Positions 1 through 8,666 of a DNA stretch of 64,000 nucleotides are shown piece by piece (positions within the stretch are counted from its first letter, which is position 1; every line of letters starts with the position of its first letter). The translations under genes were made by a program, and so were the position numbers. Under the pieces are notes generated by a model. It was not told the DNA's origin, did not search any database, and worked only from the letters and a program-made list of their open reading frames with translations. Where the stretch lies: assembly GCA_963745975.1 (NCBI GenBank), contig CAVUZJ010000018.1, forward strand, positions 124,001 through 188,000, read 5' to 3'. This DNA comes from JAKAWQ01 sp963745975 (lineage in GTDB: Bacteria; Pseudomonadota; Alphaproteobacteria; Acetobacterales; Acetobacteraceae).

Positions 1-553
1 GCAGCCCGAGCGCGGCGCCGATCCGTGCGGGATCGAGAGTGTAGAAGCGGCGTCCGGGAACATCGTCGGGCGCCGAAAGGAGGCCGGGGCGGTCGGGTGG
101 CCGCAGATACCCGGCGACGGAGGTCGGGCCGAGAGGGAGAGCAGCGGGAAGGCGGTCCGACATAGGGACCCAGCCGAGATCGACCAGGACCGGCGGCGCG
201 CCGCCGCGCTCGAGCGGCACGATGAGCTGGCCGCCCTCTTCGAGGCCTTGCGGGGTGGTCTCCACCTGGTCGCCGTAGACCGCAGCGAGGCTTGGCAGCA
301 GCCGGCCGGCGACGGAAACCTTGGCGTAGGGGCCCGGATGATCCGAGAGGGAAATGCCGGGCCGCGCCTCCGCCGCCCGGATCTCGGCGAGGATGGCGAG
401 CTTCCACGTAAGCCGGTGGAGCTGCCAGACGCCGAGCCCGATCACAAGCGCGACCAGCAGGGCGGCGAGCACCCCGGGCAGCGCCAGCCCCTGCCAGCCG
501 CCCGGCTTTCGCCCGGCGGCGTCCTGGCTAGCCGACAGTGACTGCGCTCGCAC
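1..553 (-). CDS. SURF1 family cytochrome oxidase assembly protein (partial, C-terminus outside window)
   Basis: SURF1 proteins help insert heme a into subunit I during assembly of aa3-type cytochrome c oxidase. About 184 N-terminal codons are visible. The protein opens with a hydrophobic segment followed by a family-typical stretch LGVWQLHRLTWK, and further on has a PVLVDLGWVP segment matching the periplasmic domain. The rest lies beyond base 1. I place the start at a GTG at 551-553, inside the last codons of coxC, which gives a 26-base overlap. No ATG is available nearby, so the start is uncertain. The overlap with coxC implies cotranscription and translational coupling, and the pairing with subunit III supports the call. 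Family assignment is confident, exact start is not. Confidence 0.85.
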   Translation of the reverse strand, partial: MRAQSLSASQDAAGRKPGGWQGLALPGVLAALLVALVIGLGVWQLHRLTWKLAILAEIRAAEARPGISLSDHPGPYAKVSVAGRLLPSLAAVYGDQVETTPQGLEEGGQLIVPLERGGAPPVLVDLGWVPMSDRLPAALPLGPTSVAGYLRPPDRPGLLSAPDDVPGRRFYTLDPARIGAALGL

Positions 554-1388
554 CCCAGAGATAGACGCAGGTGAAGAGGAAGAGCCAGACGACATCGACG
601 AAGTGCCAGTACCAGGCGGCCGCCTCGAAGCCGAAATGCCGCTCCGGCGAGAACTGTCCCGCCCGCGCCCGGAAGTAGCAGACGGTGAGGAAACAGGTGC
701 CGACGATGACATGGAAGCCGTGGAAGCCGGTGGCGAGGAAGAAGACCGAAGGATAGATCCCGCCGTGGAACGGGAACGGCGAGTGCGTGTACTCGTAGAG
801 CTGGCCACAGGTGAAGGAGATGCCGAGCAGGACCGTGAGGCCGAGCCCGGTGATCAGCCCCTTGCGGTCATTCTCAAGCAGGCAGTGGTGCGCCCAAGTC
901 ACCGTCGTGCCCGAAAGCAGCAGGATCATCGTCAGCAAGAACGGAACGCTGAAGGGGTTGTCGGTATGGATCCCGGCCGGCGGCCACTCGGCGATTTTAG
1001 CGAAGGAGACGTGGTCCGGAAACAGCGCGAAGTTGAAAAAAGCCCAGAAGAACGCTACGAAGAACATCACCTCGCTGGTGATGAAGAAGAGCATTCCGTA
1101 GCGCAGGCCGAGCCGCACGATCGGCGAATGGAGGCCGGGCGTGCCGCTCTCCCGAAGCACATCCCGCCACCACATGAACATCACGAAGGCGACGCCGAGG
1201 ACCCCGATGATCAGGAGCGTGTAGTTGTCGAAATTGCCGACCATGATGATGCCGACAAGCACCATCGCGCCGAACAGCGCTCCGATGATCGGCCAGGGGC
1301 TTGGGGTGACCAGGTGGTACGGCTGTTTGATCCCGGAGCTGGTCACCAGGGGGGTGCCCAAGGGGGCATCATGCGTATCGCTGCTCAT
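528..1388 (-). CDS. coxC: cytochrome c oxidase subunit III
   Basis: Subunit III of the aa3-type heme-copper oxidase, an integral inner-membrane protein that stabilises the catalytic core. The 286-residue product has seven predicted membrane segments and family hallmarks: YHLVTPSPWP near the N-terminus, GMLFFITSEVMFFVAFFWAF in the middle, then TVTWAHH, ATGFHGFHV and a C-terminal WYWHFVDVVWL. I chose the ATG at 1386-1388 (MSSDTH). An in-frame ATG nine codons upstream at 1413-1415 is a possible alternative. SURF1 overlaps its 3' end. Upstream on the same strand lies an EipB-like gene rather than ctaG, so this coxC is not directly joined to coxBA here. Confidence 0.96.
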   Translation of the reverse strand: MSSDTHDAPLGTPLVTSSGIKQPYHLVTPSPWPIIGALFGAMVLVGIIMVGNFDNYTLLIIGVLGVAFVMFMWWRDVLRESGTPGLHSPIVRLGLRYGMLFFITSEVMFFVAFFWAFFNFALFPDHVSFAKIAEWPPAGIHTDNPFSVPFLLTMILLLSGTTVTWAHHCLLENDRKGLITGLGLTVLLGISFTCGQLYEYTHSPFPFHGGIYPSVFFLATGFHGFHVIVGTCFLTVCYFRARAGQFSPERHFGFEAAAWYWHFVDVVWLFLFTCVYLWGASAVTVG

Positions 1389-1436
1389 GCCTTTTCCGTC
1401 CGTTTCCCGGCCCATGAATACTTGTCCTGCGGGCCC

Positions 1437-2252
1437 TCAGCAATGGCTCGGCAGGATCGCGAGATGGGAGAGCTTCCCATCCATGGTGAAGTCGCCGAAA
1501 TTCATCGCCAGCCCGTCAGCCACGCCGTTCAGGAAGTAGCGCATGCCGATCTCGAAGTCGGGGAGGACCGTATCGGGCTTGCGGCTGAAGAAGGCGACGT
1601 GCACGCGCGTGCTCGGGAGTTTCGCGAGCGCGGGGAACGGCTGTGCGTCTCCCGCCTCGCCGGCTGCGGTCGGCGGGTCCCAGCCGTCAATCGCCACCGA
1701 GCTGTCCGAGGCGCCGTCCTCGCCGGTTCCGTCGAAGAGGGGCATAGCAATGAATCTCTTGCCCGCCTGGGCTGCCCGGACGATCGCCTCGGTCTGCCAC
1801 ATCGGGAACATCGTGCCGACCGGCAGCTTCAGGGTCGCGGGCTTCGGCGCCGTGTAGGTCACCTCTCCCGGTCCGCCCGGCCGGTCGAGATGCGCCTCGC
1901 CGTCCAACCGGTCGTCGACCTCGCCGTCGGTCGTGTCTACGGTGTGGAAACGAAAGGCCAGCCCGTCCTTCGCCTCCCAGGTCGCGTAATCGGAGACCGT
2001 ATGAGTCACCTGCCCGTCCCCGTCGATTAGCGTCATCTGCAGCCGCTGGCGCACGGCCCAGCCATTGCAGGCGTCGATCACCTCGTAGCCCATCTGGCCG
2101 CTGCCCGCGACCACATCCCCGCCAGCGGGCGCCCCGAGCCGGAGCTGGTAGAGGGCGTCCTGGCCGACGAAGGGCAGTGCCGGCGGCGCGGCGCGTGCGG
2201 AGACCACCACGAACAGCCCACCCAGCACGAAAAGCGTCAGAATTCGGCGCAT
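1437..2252 (-). CDS. EipB family (DUF1849) periplasmic cell-envelope protein
   Basis: A 271-residue secreted protein of the EipB/DUF1849 family, known in alphaproteobacteria such as Brucella as a periplasmic beta-spiral protein needed for envelope integrity. A signal peptide (residues 1-21, MRRILTLFVLGG then VSARA) precedes the domain. Family features seen are GYEVIDACNGWAVRQR with Cys62, a DYATWEAKDGLAFRF segment, a KLPVGTMFP segment, and Cys271 as the final residue. A disulfide between an early and a C-terminal cysteine is known in EipB, and both are retained here. The frame stays open far upstream, antisense to nothing but inside aspS; the signal peptide fixes the start at 2252. It lies 50 bases after aspS. 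Confidence 0.83.
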   Translation of the reverse strand: MRRILTLFVLGGLFVVVSARAAPPALPFVGQDALYQLRLGAPAGGDVVAGSGQMGYEVIDACNGWAVRQRLQMTLIDGDGQVTHTVSDYATWEAKDGLAFRFHTVDTTDGEVDDRLDGEAHLDRPGGPGEVTYTAPKPATLKLPVGTMFPMWQTEAIVRAAQAGKRFIAMPLFDGTGEDGASDSSVAIDGWDPPTAAGEAGDAQPFPALAKLPSTRVHVAFFSRKPDTVLPDFEIGMRYFLNGVADGLAMNFGDFTMDGKLSHLAILPSHC

Positions 2253-2302
2253 GCGAGCTCCGGGTTGCGTACGATCACGATACAGACAATCGGCCGCTTC
2301 TG

Positions 2303-4090
2303 TCAGCCAGCGTCGGCCTTGGGCAGCAGATCGAGCCGGATCGCAAGTTCCTTGAGCCTCGCCGGCGATACCTCCGCGGGCGCCCCCATCATCAGGTCCT
2401 CTCCCCGCTGGTTGAGCGGGAAGAGGATCGCCTCCCGGATGTTCGGCTCCTCCGCGAGCAGCATCACGATCCGGTCGATCCCCGGCGCCGAACCGCCGTG
2501 CGGCGGGGCGCCGTAGCGGAACGCGTTCAACATGCCGCCGAAGCGCCGCTCGACCTCCTCGGCCGGATAGCCCGCGATCGCGAAGGCGCGCACCATGATG
2601 TCGGGCCGGTGGTTGCGGATCGCGCCCGAGGAGAGCTCCACGCCGTTGCACACGATGTCGTACTGAAAGGCCTTGATCGAGAGCGGGTCGTCTGTCTCGA
2701 GCGCTTCCAGCCCACCCTGGGGCATGCTGAAGGGGTTATGGCTGAAGTCGATCTCGCCGGTCTCCTCGTTTCGCTCGTACATGGGGAAGTCGGTGATCCA
2801 GCAGAAGCGGAAGGCATTGCGTTCGCAAAGCCCGAGCTCCTCGCCGAGCCGCATGCGCACCGCGCCCGCGAACTTTTCCGCGACCGTCCGCTCGCCCGCC
2901 GCGAAGAACACCGCATCGCCGACGCCGATGTCGCAAGCGGCGCGAATCGCCGTGATTCGCTCTGCCTCGAGGTTGCGCGCAAGCGGTCCCTTCGGTCCCT
3001 CCTTCTCGAACGCGATGTAGCCAAGGCCGCCCGCGCCTTCCGCCCGCGCCCACTCGTTGAGCCGGTCGAAGAAGCTGCGCGGCCTCGCTGCCCCGCCCGG
3101 CGCCGGGATCGCCCGGACGACGCCGCCGGAGGCAGCGATCCGGGCGAAGAGCGCGAAGCCGGAATCCAGAAAATGCTCGGTCACGTCACGGATCTTCACA
3201 GGATTGCGCAGGTCCGGCTTGTCGGTGCCGTAGTCGGCGAGCGCCGTTTCGTAGGGAATGCGCGGGAAGGGCGGCGCCGTCACCGCCCGCCCGGCCGCGA
3301 ACTCGGAGAAGACGCCCGCCATCACCGGCTCGATCGCGGCGAAGACGTCCTCCTGGATCACGAAGCTCATTTCGAAATCGAGCTGGTAGAACTCGCCCGG
3401 GCTGCGGTCGGCGCGCGAGGCCTCGTCGCGAAAGCAGGGCGCGATCTGGAAGTAGCGATCGAAGCCGGCCACCATGATGAGCTGCTTGAACTGCTGCGGC
3501 GCCTGGGGCAGCGCATAGAACTTCCCGGGATGCAGCCGCGCCGGCACCAGGAAGTCACGCGCGCCCTCGGGCGAGGAAGCGGTCAGGATCGGCGTCGCGA
3601 ACTCGACGAACCCGGCCCCCTGCATCCGCCGGCGGATCGAGGCGATCACCGCCGCCCGGAGCATGATGTTCCGGTGCATCTTCTCGCGCCTGAGATCAAG
3701 GAAGCGGTATTTGAGCCTGAGATCTTCGGGGAATTCCGCGTCGCCGGCGACCTGGATCGGCAGCACCTCCGCCGCGGACTGCACGGCGAGCTCCGAGGCC
3801 CGAAGCTCGATCTCCCCGGTGGGAAGCTTGGGGTTGGCCGTACCCGGCGCGCGCCGCACGATCTTGCCCGTCAGCGTCACTACGCTTTCCGCCCGGAGCC
3901 GCTCGACCTCGGCGAACACCCCGCTCTCGCGATCGACCACGCATTGCGTGAGGCCGTAATGATCCCGAAGATCGATGAAGAGCAGCCCGCCGTGGTCGCG
4001 CTTAGCGTGCACCCAGCCGGAAAGCCGGGCGGTGATCCCGATGTCGGTGGCGCGAAGCGCACCGCAATCATGCGTGCGATATGGATGCAT
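2303..4090 (-). CDS. aspS: aspartate--tRNA ligase
   Basis: Class II aminoacyl-tRNA synthetase that charges tRNA-Asp in the cytoplasm. The 595-residue length is standard for the bacterial type, which carries a GAD insertion domain. An N-terminal OB-fold anticodon-binding domain is visible (MHPYRTHDCGALR, then GWVHAKRDHGGLLFIDLRD). Class II motif 2 appears as FRDEASRADR with GEFYQLDFEMSF after it, and motif 3 near the C-terminus as APPHGGSAPGIDRIVMLL. Alphaproteobacterial AspRS enzymes are often non-discriminating and paired with GatCAB; which type this is cannot be told by eye. It starts about 130 bases from the divergent RNase D gene and leads a minus-strand run toward eipB and coxC. Confidence 0.97.
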   Translation of the reverse strand: MHPYRTHDCGALRATDIGITARLSGWVHAKRDHGGLLFIDLRDHYGLTQCVVDRESGVFAEVERLRAESVVTLTGKIVRRAPGTANPKLPTGEIELRASELAVQSAAEVLPIQVAGDAEFPEDLRLKYRFLDLRREKMHRNIMLRAAVIASIRRRMQGAGFVEFATPILTASSPEGARDFLVPARLHPGKFYALPQAPQQFKQLIMVAGFDRYFQIAPCFRDEASRADRSPGEFYQLDFEMSFVIQEDVFAAIEPVMAGVFSEFAAGRAVTAPPFPRIPYETALADYGTDKPDLRNPVKIRDVTEHFLDSGFALFARIAASGGVVRAIPAPGGAARPRSFFDRLNEWARAEGAGGLGYIAFEKEGPKGPLARNLEAERITAIRAACDIGVGDAVFFAAGERTVAEKFAGAVRMRLGEELGLCERNAFRFCWITDFPMYERNEETGEIDFSHNPFSMPQGGLEALETDDPLSIKAFQYDIVCNGVELSSGAIRNHRPDIMVRAFAIAGYPAEEVERRFGGMLNAFRYGAPPHGGSAPGIDRIVMLLAEEPNIREAILFPLNQRGEDLMMGAPAEVSPARLKELAIRLDLLPKADAG

Positions 4091-4222
4091 CAGGGAGATC
4101 CGCTCGGGGAAAGCACGGCAAAAGCCCCCTTCGACCCAGTTCTGTCAACCGGGTCCTCTGTCAAACCGGTGCCGTGACCCGCCGCCCTTCCCCGCCACGG
4201 ACGGCGCGTGTAGAAGCGGGGC

Positions 4223-5431
4223 ATGGACCGTCCCGTCCACGCGGAAGCCGCCGCGACGCGCCCGGGAACTCCGCCCGTCGCCCTGATCGACAGCACGGAT
4301 GCGCTGGCCGGGCTCTGCGCGCGGCTGCGCGGAGAGCGATTCGTCACCGTCGATACCGAATTCATGCGCGAGCGCACGTACTGGCCCAGGCTCTGCGTCG
4401 TCCAGCTAGCCGGTGCGGGCGAGACGGCGGTGATCGATGCCGAGGCACCGGGGATCGACCTTGCTCCGCTCGGAGAATTGCTTGCCGATCAGGGAGTGAC
4501 CAAGGTCTTCCACGCCGCCCGGCAGGACGTTGAGATTTTTCTTTTGGTTTTCGGCCGGGTGCCGGAGCCGCTGTTCGACACGCAGGTGGCGGCGATGGTC
4601 GCGGGCTACGGCGATCAAGTCGGGTACGACCAACTCGTCTCGTCGCTGACCGGCGGCGTGATCGACAAGGCCCACCGCTTCAGCGACTGGTCGGCCCGGC
4701 CGCTCTCGGCGGCCCAGATCTTCTATGCCGCTTCCGACGTCACCTATCTCCGCACCGTCTATGAGAAGCTGGCCGCCCGCCTCGAGCGCGAGGGCCGGCT
4801 CGCATGGGTCGCCGAGGAGATGGCGGTGCTCACCGAGCCTGCGACCTACCGCAACGATCCCGAGACAATGTGGGAACGGCTCAAGCCGCGCACCGCCAAC
4901 CGTCGCATGCTCGGCATCCTCCGCGCCGTCGCCGCATGGCGCGAGCGCGAAGCGCAACGGGTGGACATTCCCCGCCAGCGGCTGCTCAAGGACGAGACCC
5001 TGCTCGAGATCGCGGCGACCGCGCCCGCCACGCCCGACGCCCTCGCCCGGGCGCGTGGCCTCGGCCGCGGCTTCGCCGAGGGGAGGATCGGCGCCTCTCT
5101 CCTCGCTGTCATCGCCGCGGCCAAGGCGCTGCCCGAGGAAGCGCTGCCTCAACCGCCGGCGACGCGCCCGGGGAGCCGCCCCGGCCCCGCGCTTGTCGCC
5201 CTTCTCAAGGTCCTGCTCGCGGCGAAGTGCGAGGCCCATCATGTCGCCCCGCGGCTGGTTGCCTCCGCCGAGGAGATCGAACGGCTCGCCGCCGAGGACG
5301 GAGCGGACATCGCGGCCCTTTCCGGTTGGCGTCGCGAGATTTTCGGCGCCGACGCGCTGGCCCTCAAGGAAGGCGTCATCGCACTCGGCGTCGAAGGCCG
5401 CCGCGTCAAGCTCATCCCGCTTTCCGCGTGA
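4223..5431 (+). CDS. rnd: ribonuclease D
   Basis: 3'-5' exoribonuclease that trims the 3' ends of tRNA precursors and other stable RNAs. The 402-residue protein has a DEDDy exonuclease domain: Asp44 and Glu46 in VDTEFMRERTYWP, Asp102 in FHAARQDVEIF, and the Tyr168/Asp172 pair in FYAASDVTYL. HRDC-type helical regions follow, with the typical PRQRLLKDETLLEIA segment. The ATG at 4223 lies just after a GC-rich purine stretch, and the length matches other alphaproteobacterial RNase D proteins. It is divergent from aspS and ends nine bases before the convergent methyltransferase gene. Confidence 0.95.
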   Translation: MDRPVHAEAAATRPGTPPVALIDSTDALAGLCARLRGERFVTVDTEFMRERTYWPRLCVVQLAGAGETAVIDAEAPGIDLAPLGELLADQGVTKVFHAARQDVEIFLLVFGRVPEPLFDTQVAAMVAGYGDQVGYDQLVSSLTGGVIDKAHRFSDWSARPLSAAQIFYAASDVTYLRTVYEKLAARLEREGRLAWVAEEMAVLTEPATYRNDPETMWERLKPRTANRRMLGILRAVAAWREREAQRVDIPRQRLLKDETLLEIAATAPATPDALARARGLGRGFAEGRIGASLLAVIAAAKALPEEALPQPPATRPGSRPGPALVALLKVLLAAKCEAHHVAPRLVASAEEIERLAAEDGADIAALSGWRREIFGADALALKEGVIALGVEGRRVKLIPLSA

Positions 5432-5440
5432 TCGGTGAGG

Positions 5441-6151
5441 TTACGCCGCCTCGCAGAGCACGAGCCGCCGTTCTTTCAGCTTGAACGCCGGAACGGCGGC
5501 GAAGGAGTCCTTCACCGCCTCCGCGATCGTCAGCCCAGCGAACTGCGGAGCCAGCCCTCTGCCGGCGCGTTCCCAGAACGGAGCGGTCCGGAGCACGAGA
5601 CCGTGATCGATCGGCGGGAGGTAGAGGGCTGTCTCGCGCCGCTCGATGCGGAACAGCGAGGCCGCGAGAAGGCCGCCGAGCTGGCGGGCGGAGTAGGGCT
5701 GGCCGTGGCCGAAGGGCGTCGCCTCGACATAGGCCCAGGGGCTGCGGCGGTTGGGTGCGACGACCATCAGCCGCCCATCGTCCTTGAGGACGCGCCACAC
5801 CTCGCGCAGCAGCCGCCGCGCGTTCTCCGCGGCCTCAAGCCCGTGGACGAGGAGGATGCGGTCGAAGAGGAGGTCGGGGAAGGGCAGCGCGTCCTCCTCC
5901 GCGGTGCAGGAGAGCCCCGGCTTGCCGGCGGGCCAGCGCGCCGCGCCGATCTGGGCCGGGGTGAGCGCGATGCAGCGTTCCGCGCTGTCGCGCCAGAGGC
6001 GGAGGTAAGGTGCGGCGTAGCCGAGCCCGAGCAGCGACTTGCCGGAGAGATCGGGCCATAGGGAGGCGAGCCGCTCACGCACCAGGCGCGCCGTCACCGC
6101 GCCCTGACGCCCGGCATAGAAGTCGGCGGCCGTCGCGACGTCGATCGCCAT
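5441..6151 (-). CDS. class I SAM-dependent methyltransferase (type 11)
   Basis: A 236-residue predicted methyltransferase with a Rossmann-like SAM-binding domain. Motif I is atypical (KSLLGLGYAAPYLRLW, residues about 38-53). An acidic ALPFPDLLFDRILLVHGLE segment corresponds to motif II/III, followed by LREVWRVLKDDGRLMVVAPN, the signature of Methyltransf_11 proteins. The substrate is unknown. The ATG at 6149-6151 sits seven bases after the rimI stop, so this is the last gene of the tsaB-rimI transcription unit. The frame is open upstream but overlaps rimI, so the shorter start is preferred. A role in RNA, protein or quinone methylation cannot be decided from sequence. Confidence 0.82.
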   Translation of the reverse strand: MAIDVATAADFYAGRQGAVTARLVRERLASLWPDLSGKSLLGLGYAAPYLRLWRDSAERCIALTPAQIGAARWPAGKPGLSCTAEEDALPFPDLLFDRILLVHGLEAAENARRLLREVWRVLKDDGRLMVVAPNRRSPWAYVEATPFGHGQPYSARQLGGLLAASLFRIERRETALYLPPIDHGLVLRTAPFWERAGRGLAPQFAGLTIAEAVKDSFAAVPAFKLKERRLVLCEAA

Positions 6152-6158
6152 GACCGCC

Positions 6159-6593
6159 CTATAGCACGGCCGCGAGGACGAGCGCGTCCGACCCGTCCGG
6201 GTAGTAGCGCCGGCGCCTTCCGACCGCGGCGAACCCGGCGGCTTCATAGAGCGCGCGGGCGGATTTGTTCCCGGCCGAGACCTCGAGCACGATCCGCCGC
6301 GCCCCGTGAGCGCGGGCGCGCGCCATCGCCAATGCGAGGAGCGCCCGGCCGAGGCCGCGGCCGCGGGCGGAGGGGACGACGGCAAGGGTCAGGATTTCCG
6401 CTTCGTCGGCGGTAACCCGGGCAAGCGCGATGCCACCCGCCGGCTCGATGAGGCCGAACACGCCGGGAAGGGAGAGCTGGGCGGCGAATGCCTCCTCGCC
6501 CCAGCGCGCCGTTGGCGGAAAGGCCCCCGCATGGATTGCGGCCATCGCCGGAGCCTGGGCGCGGCCGGCCGTGACGATCGCTTCTCCGCTCAT
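6159..6593 (-). CDS. rimI: ribosomal protein bS18-alanine N-acetyltransferase-like GNAT protein
   Basis: A 144-residue GNAT-fold acetyltransferase. The acetyl-CoA binding motif A is clear: ILTLAVVPSARGRGLGRALL (Q/RxxGxG/A type). The C-terminal LEVSAGNKSARALYEAAGF and RYYPDGSDALVL segments are characteristic of RimI, which acetylates the N-terminal alanine of ribosomal protein S18. The start at 6591-6593 overlaps the tsaB stop in an ATGA arrangement, so it is translationally coupled. Linkage to tsaB is the usual alphaproteobacterial arrangement and supports the name. Other GNAT substrates remain possible. Confidence 0.87.
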   Translation of the reverse strand: MSGEAIVTAGRAQAPAMAAIHAGAFPPTARWGEEAFAAQLSLPGVFGLIEPAGGIALARVTADEAEILTLAVVPSARGRGLGRALLALAMARARAHGARRIVLEVSAGNKSARALYEAAGFAAVGRRRRYYPDGSDALVLAAVL

Positions 6594-7222
6594 GAGGGCG
6601 AGGGGCGAGCGCCCTCTGCCGGCAGGGCCGCCGGCGGATCGACATAGAGGGGTGCCGCCGGGCGCGGCGGCAGGCGGCCGACGAGGCGGAGGGCGGCGGC
6701 GCGCGCGACGCCTGCGGCGTTGGGCAGGACGATCTCGGCAAGCCGCACCTCGGGGCCGAAGAACGCGGCCACAGTCGCCGCGGCGTCTCCCGCAAGGACC
6801 GCCGGAGAGGTGGGCTTCGGTAGCCCGGCGAGCTCCCATGAGGTGATCTCGCCCGCGCGCTCGAGGAAGATGCGCCCACGCCGCGAGTGGATCGCGACCC
6901 AAAGACGATCCGACGATACGTTGGGCAGGAGGGCGGCGATCGTCTCGCCAACGCTCACGCCGACCACCGGGATGCCGGCGGCGAGGGCAAGGCCGGACGC
7001 GAGGGCGAGGCCGGCGCGGATGCCGGTGAAGCTGCCGGGGCCGACGGTTGCCGCCACGGCGTCGAGATCCCGCATTCGCAAGCCGGACGCCGCAAGCGCC
7101 TGTGCAGCAAGAACGGCGAGGGCGGCACTGCCCTCGCCGGACGCGGCGCCGAGCACATGGTACTCGGAGAGGACGGCGGCGGAGGTACGCCTGAGGGCCG
7201 AATCGAGGGCAAGGATCTTCAC
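6590..7222 (-). CDS. tsaB: tRNA threonylcarbamoyladenosine biosynthesis protein TsaB
   Basis: TsaB is the non-catalytic ASKHA-fold partner of TsaD in making N6-threonylcarbamoyladenosine at position 37 of ANN-decoding tRNAs. The 210-residue product begins with MKILALDSALRRTSAAVL and carries the hallmark VGPGSFTGIRAGLALASGLA, the bacterial TsaB signature. The start codon is GTG at 7220-7222, overlapping the TGA of the upstream enoyl-CoA hydratase. The gene ends by overlapping the rimI start. Its TsaD, TsaC and TsaE partners are not in the window. Confidence 0.94.
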   Translation of the reverse strand: MKILALDSALRRTSAAVLSEYHVLGAASGEGSAALAVLAAQALAASGLRMRDLDAVAATVGPGSFTGIRAGLALASGLALAAGIPVVGVSVGETIAALLPNVSSDRLWVAIHSRRGRIFLERAGEITSWELAGLPKPTSPAVLAGDAAATVAAFFGPEVRLAEIVLPNAAGVARAAALRLVGRLPPRPAAPLYVDPPAALPAEGARPSPS

Positions 7223-8013
7223 TGGCCGGTGTAGTCCGGCCGGCGCTTCTCGTTGAAGGCGCGGATGCCCTCGCGCCGGTCTTCGGTCGGCACCAGCCGG
7301 TTATAGGCCTCGATCTCCAGCATCAGGGCGGCACCGAGGTCCATCGCGGCCCCCACGTTCACCGACTGCTTGATCTGGCGGAGCGAGAGTGGCGCGTTGA
7401 CCGCGATCGCGCGGGCCGTGGCACGCACCTCGCCGAGCAGGTCGGGCCCGGGGCAGACGCGGTTGACGACGCCCCACTCCAGCGCTTCGGCCGCCGTGAA
7501 GGGACGGCCGGTGAGGAGGATCTCCTTTGCCCGCCGCGTCCCGGCAGCGCGCGGCAGGGTCTGGGTGCCACCCGCGCCGGGCATGATGCCGAGCGTCACC
7601 TCGGTGAGCGCGAAGCGGGCATGCTCCGCGGCATAGGCGAAGTCGGCGAGCAGGACGAGCTCGCAGCCGCCGGCATATGCGGCGCCGTTCACCGCCGCGA
7701 TGATGGGCATGGGCGCGAGCCGGATCGCGCGCACCATGCGCTCGAAGACGAGATGCTGGGCCTGCCACTCCGCGTCCGTCATGCCGAGCCGCTGCTTGAG
7801 ATCGCCGCCGGCGCAGAAGGCGCGCTCACCCGAACCGGTGATGACGACGACACGCGCATGGTCGGGCTCGGCGTTGAGACGGTCGAAGATATCGAGCAGC
7901 TCACGCGCCATCTCGGTGTTGAAGGCGTTGGAGACTTCCGGGCGGTTGAGGGTGATTTCGCAGATCCCGCCCTCCGCGTGGCCGACCCCGATGGTCTTGT
8001 AGGTCTCTTCCAT
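7219..8013 (-). CDS. enoyl-CoA hydratase/isomerase family protein
   Basis: A 264-residue crotonase-fold enzyme, expected to hydrate 2-enoyl-CoA thioesters in fatty-acid or amino-acid catabolism. The oxyanion-hole segments are present: AFCAGGDLKQR and NGAAYAGGCELVLLADF. Both glutamates expected of an active hydratase appear to be retained, in FALTEVTLGIMPGAGGTQ and in RRAKEILLTGR. The C-terminal FNEKRRPDYTG is common in hydratases. It is translationally coupled to tsaB downstream through GTGA, and starts two bases after a small membrane-protein gene. The coupling to tRNA modification genes looks incidental rather than functional. The exact acyl substrate is unknown. Confidence 0.9.
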   Translation of the reverse strand: MEETYKTIGVGHAEGGICEITLNRPEVSNAFNTEMARELLDIFDRLNAEPDHARVVVITGSGERAFCAGGDLKQRLGMTDAEWQAQHLVFERMVRAIRLAPMPIIAAVNGAAYAGGCELVLLADFAYAAEHARFALTEVTLGIMPGAGGTQTLPRAAGTRRAKEILLTGRPFTAAEALEWGVVNRVCPGPDLLGEVRATARAIAVNAPLSLRQIKQSVNVGAAMDLGAALMLEIEAYNRLVPTEDRREGIRAFNEKRRPDYTGQ

Positions 8014-8015
8014 GC

Positions 8016-8558
8016 TCAGGCGGCCGCGGCGAGGGCGGGGGCGGGCAAGGGCGCGGGGACGGGCGCGGCGGCGCGGCGGCCGAGCACGACGAGCGTCTTC
8101 CCGATCTCGACGGCGGCCTTGTGGTACTCGCGCCGGAGCAGCCCAAGCTCGCCCTTGGCGCCCTCGAAACGGAAGACCGAGGGGCCGGCCGGCTTGCCGC
8201 GGGCCGCCGCGAGCCCCTCCAGTCGCTCGATCAGCACATAGGCCGCGACCACCGAAGCGATCTCTTCCTCGGCGAGGAAGGTGAGCCGGCCCATCGTGCC
8301 GCGATAGACGGCGGTCACCGGGCGGCAGGAGAGCACGTAGCCGGCCTCGGTGCGGAGGAGGCGCATGTTCTCCCGCACGAGATCGGCGAGGCTCGCGAGC
8401 TCGGCGGCCAGCGCCGCGCGATAGCGGCGCGCGTCCCGGCGCGCCTGGAAGATCGCGAAGCCGCGATTGGTGCCGACATTCACGGTCACCATCATGAGCA
8501 TCGCGAAGAGGGGGATGAGATGCCAGAGCAGGATCGGGCCAGCCGCAAAGCCGTACAT
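8016..8558 (-). CDS. membrane-anchored protein of unknown function
   Basis: I do not recognise this 180-residue protein. One N-terminal membrane segment (about residues 5-27, PILLWHLIPLFAMLMMVTVN) is followed by a basic, largely helical region with many Arg and Ala residues. The middle includes RENMRLLRTEAGYVLSCRPV and EEEIASVVAAYVLIERLEG, and the tail is Ala/Pro-rich and probably disordered. I start at the ATG at 8556-8558; an in-frame start 13 codons upstream exists but adds only a charged leader. It is the first gene of the echA-tsaB-rimI unit, two bases ahead of the hydratase. An AT-rich stretch lies just upstream. Confidence 0.65.
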   Translation of the reverse strand: MYGFAAGPILLWHLIPLFAMLMMVTVNVGTNRGFAIFQARRDARRYRAALAAELASLADLVRENMRLLRTEAGYVLSCRPVTAVYRGTMGRLTFLAEEEIASVVAAYVLIERLEGLAAARGKPAGPSVFRFEGAKGELGLLRREYHKAAVEIGKTLVVLGRRAAAPVPAPLPAPALAAAA

Positions 8559-8666
8559 CGTTCGGGTCTCCCGGTGAGCGGGGCGGGATTTTAGCACCCG
8601 GTACCCACGATCTGGCCCATCCTAGGGTCTCCTACTTTATACTCCTTTGAATTTACTTGATATTTA

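Noticed and set aside
354..2030. Long plus-strand frame opposite coxC and the EipB-like gene
   Set aside because: Opposes two well-supported genes with clear membrane and signal features; Arg/Glu/Asp-rich shadow.
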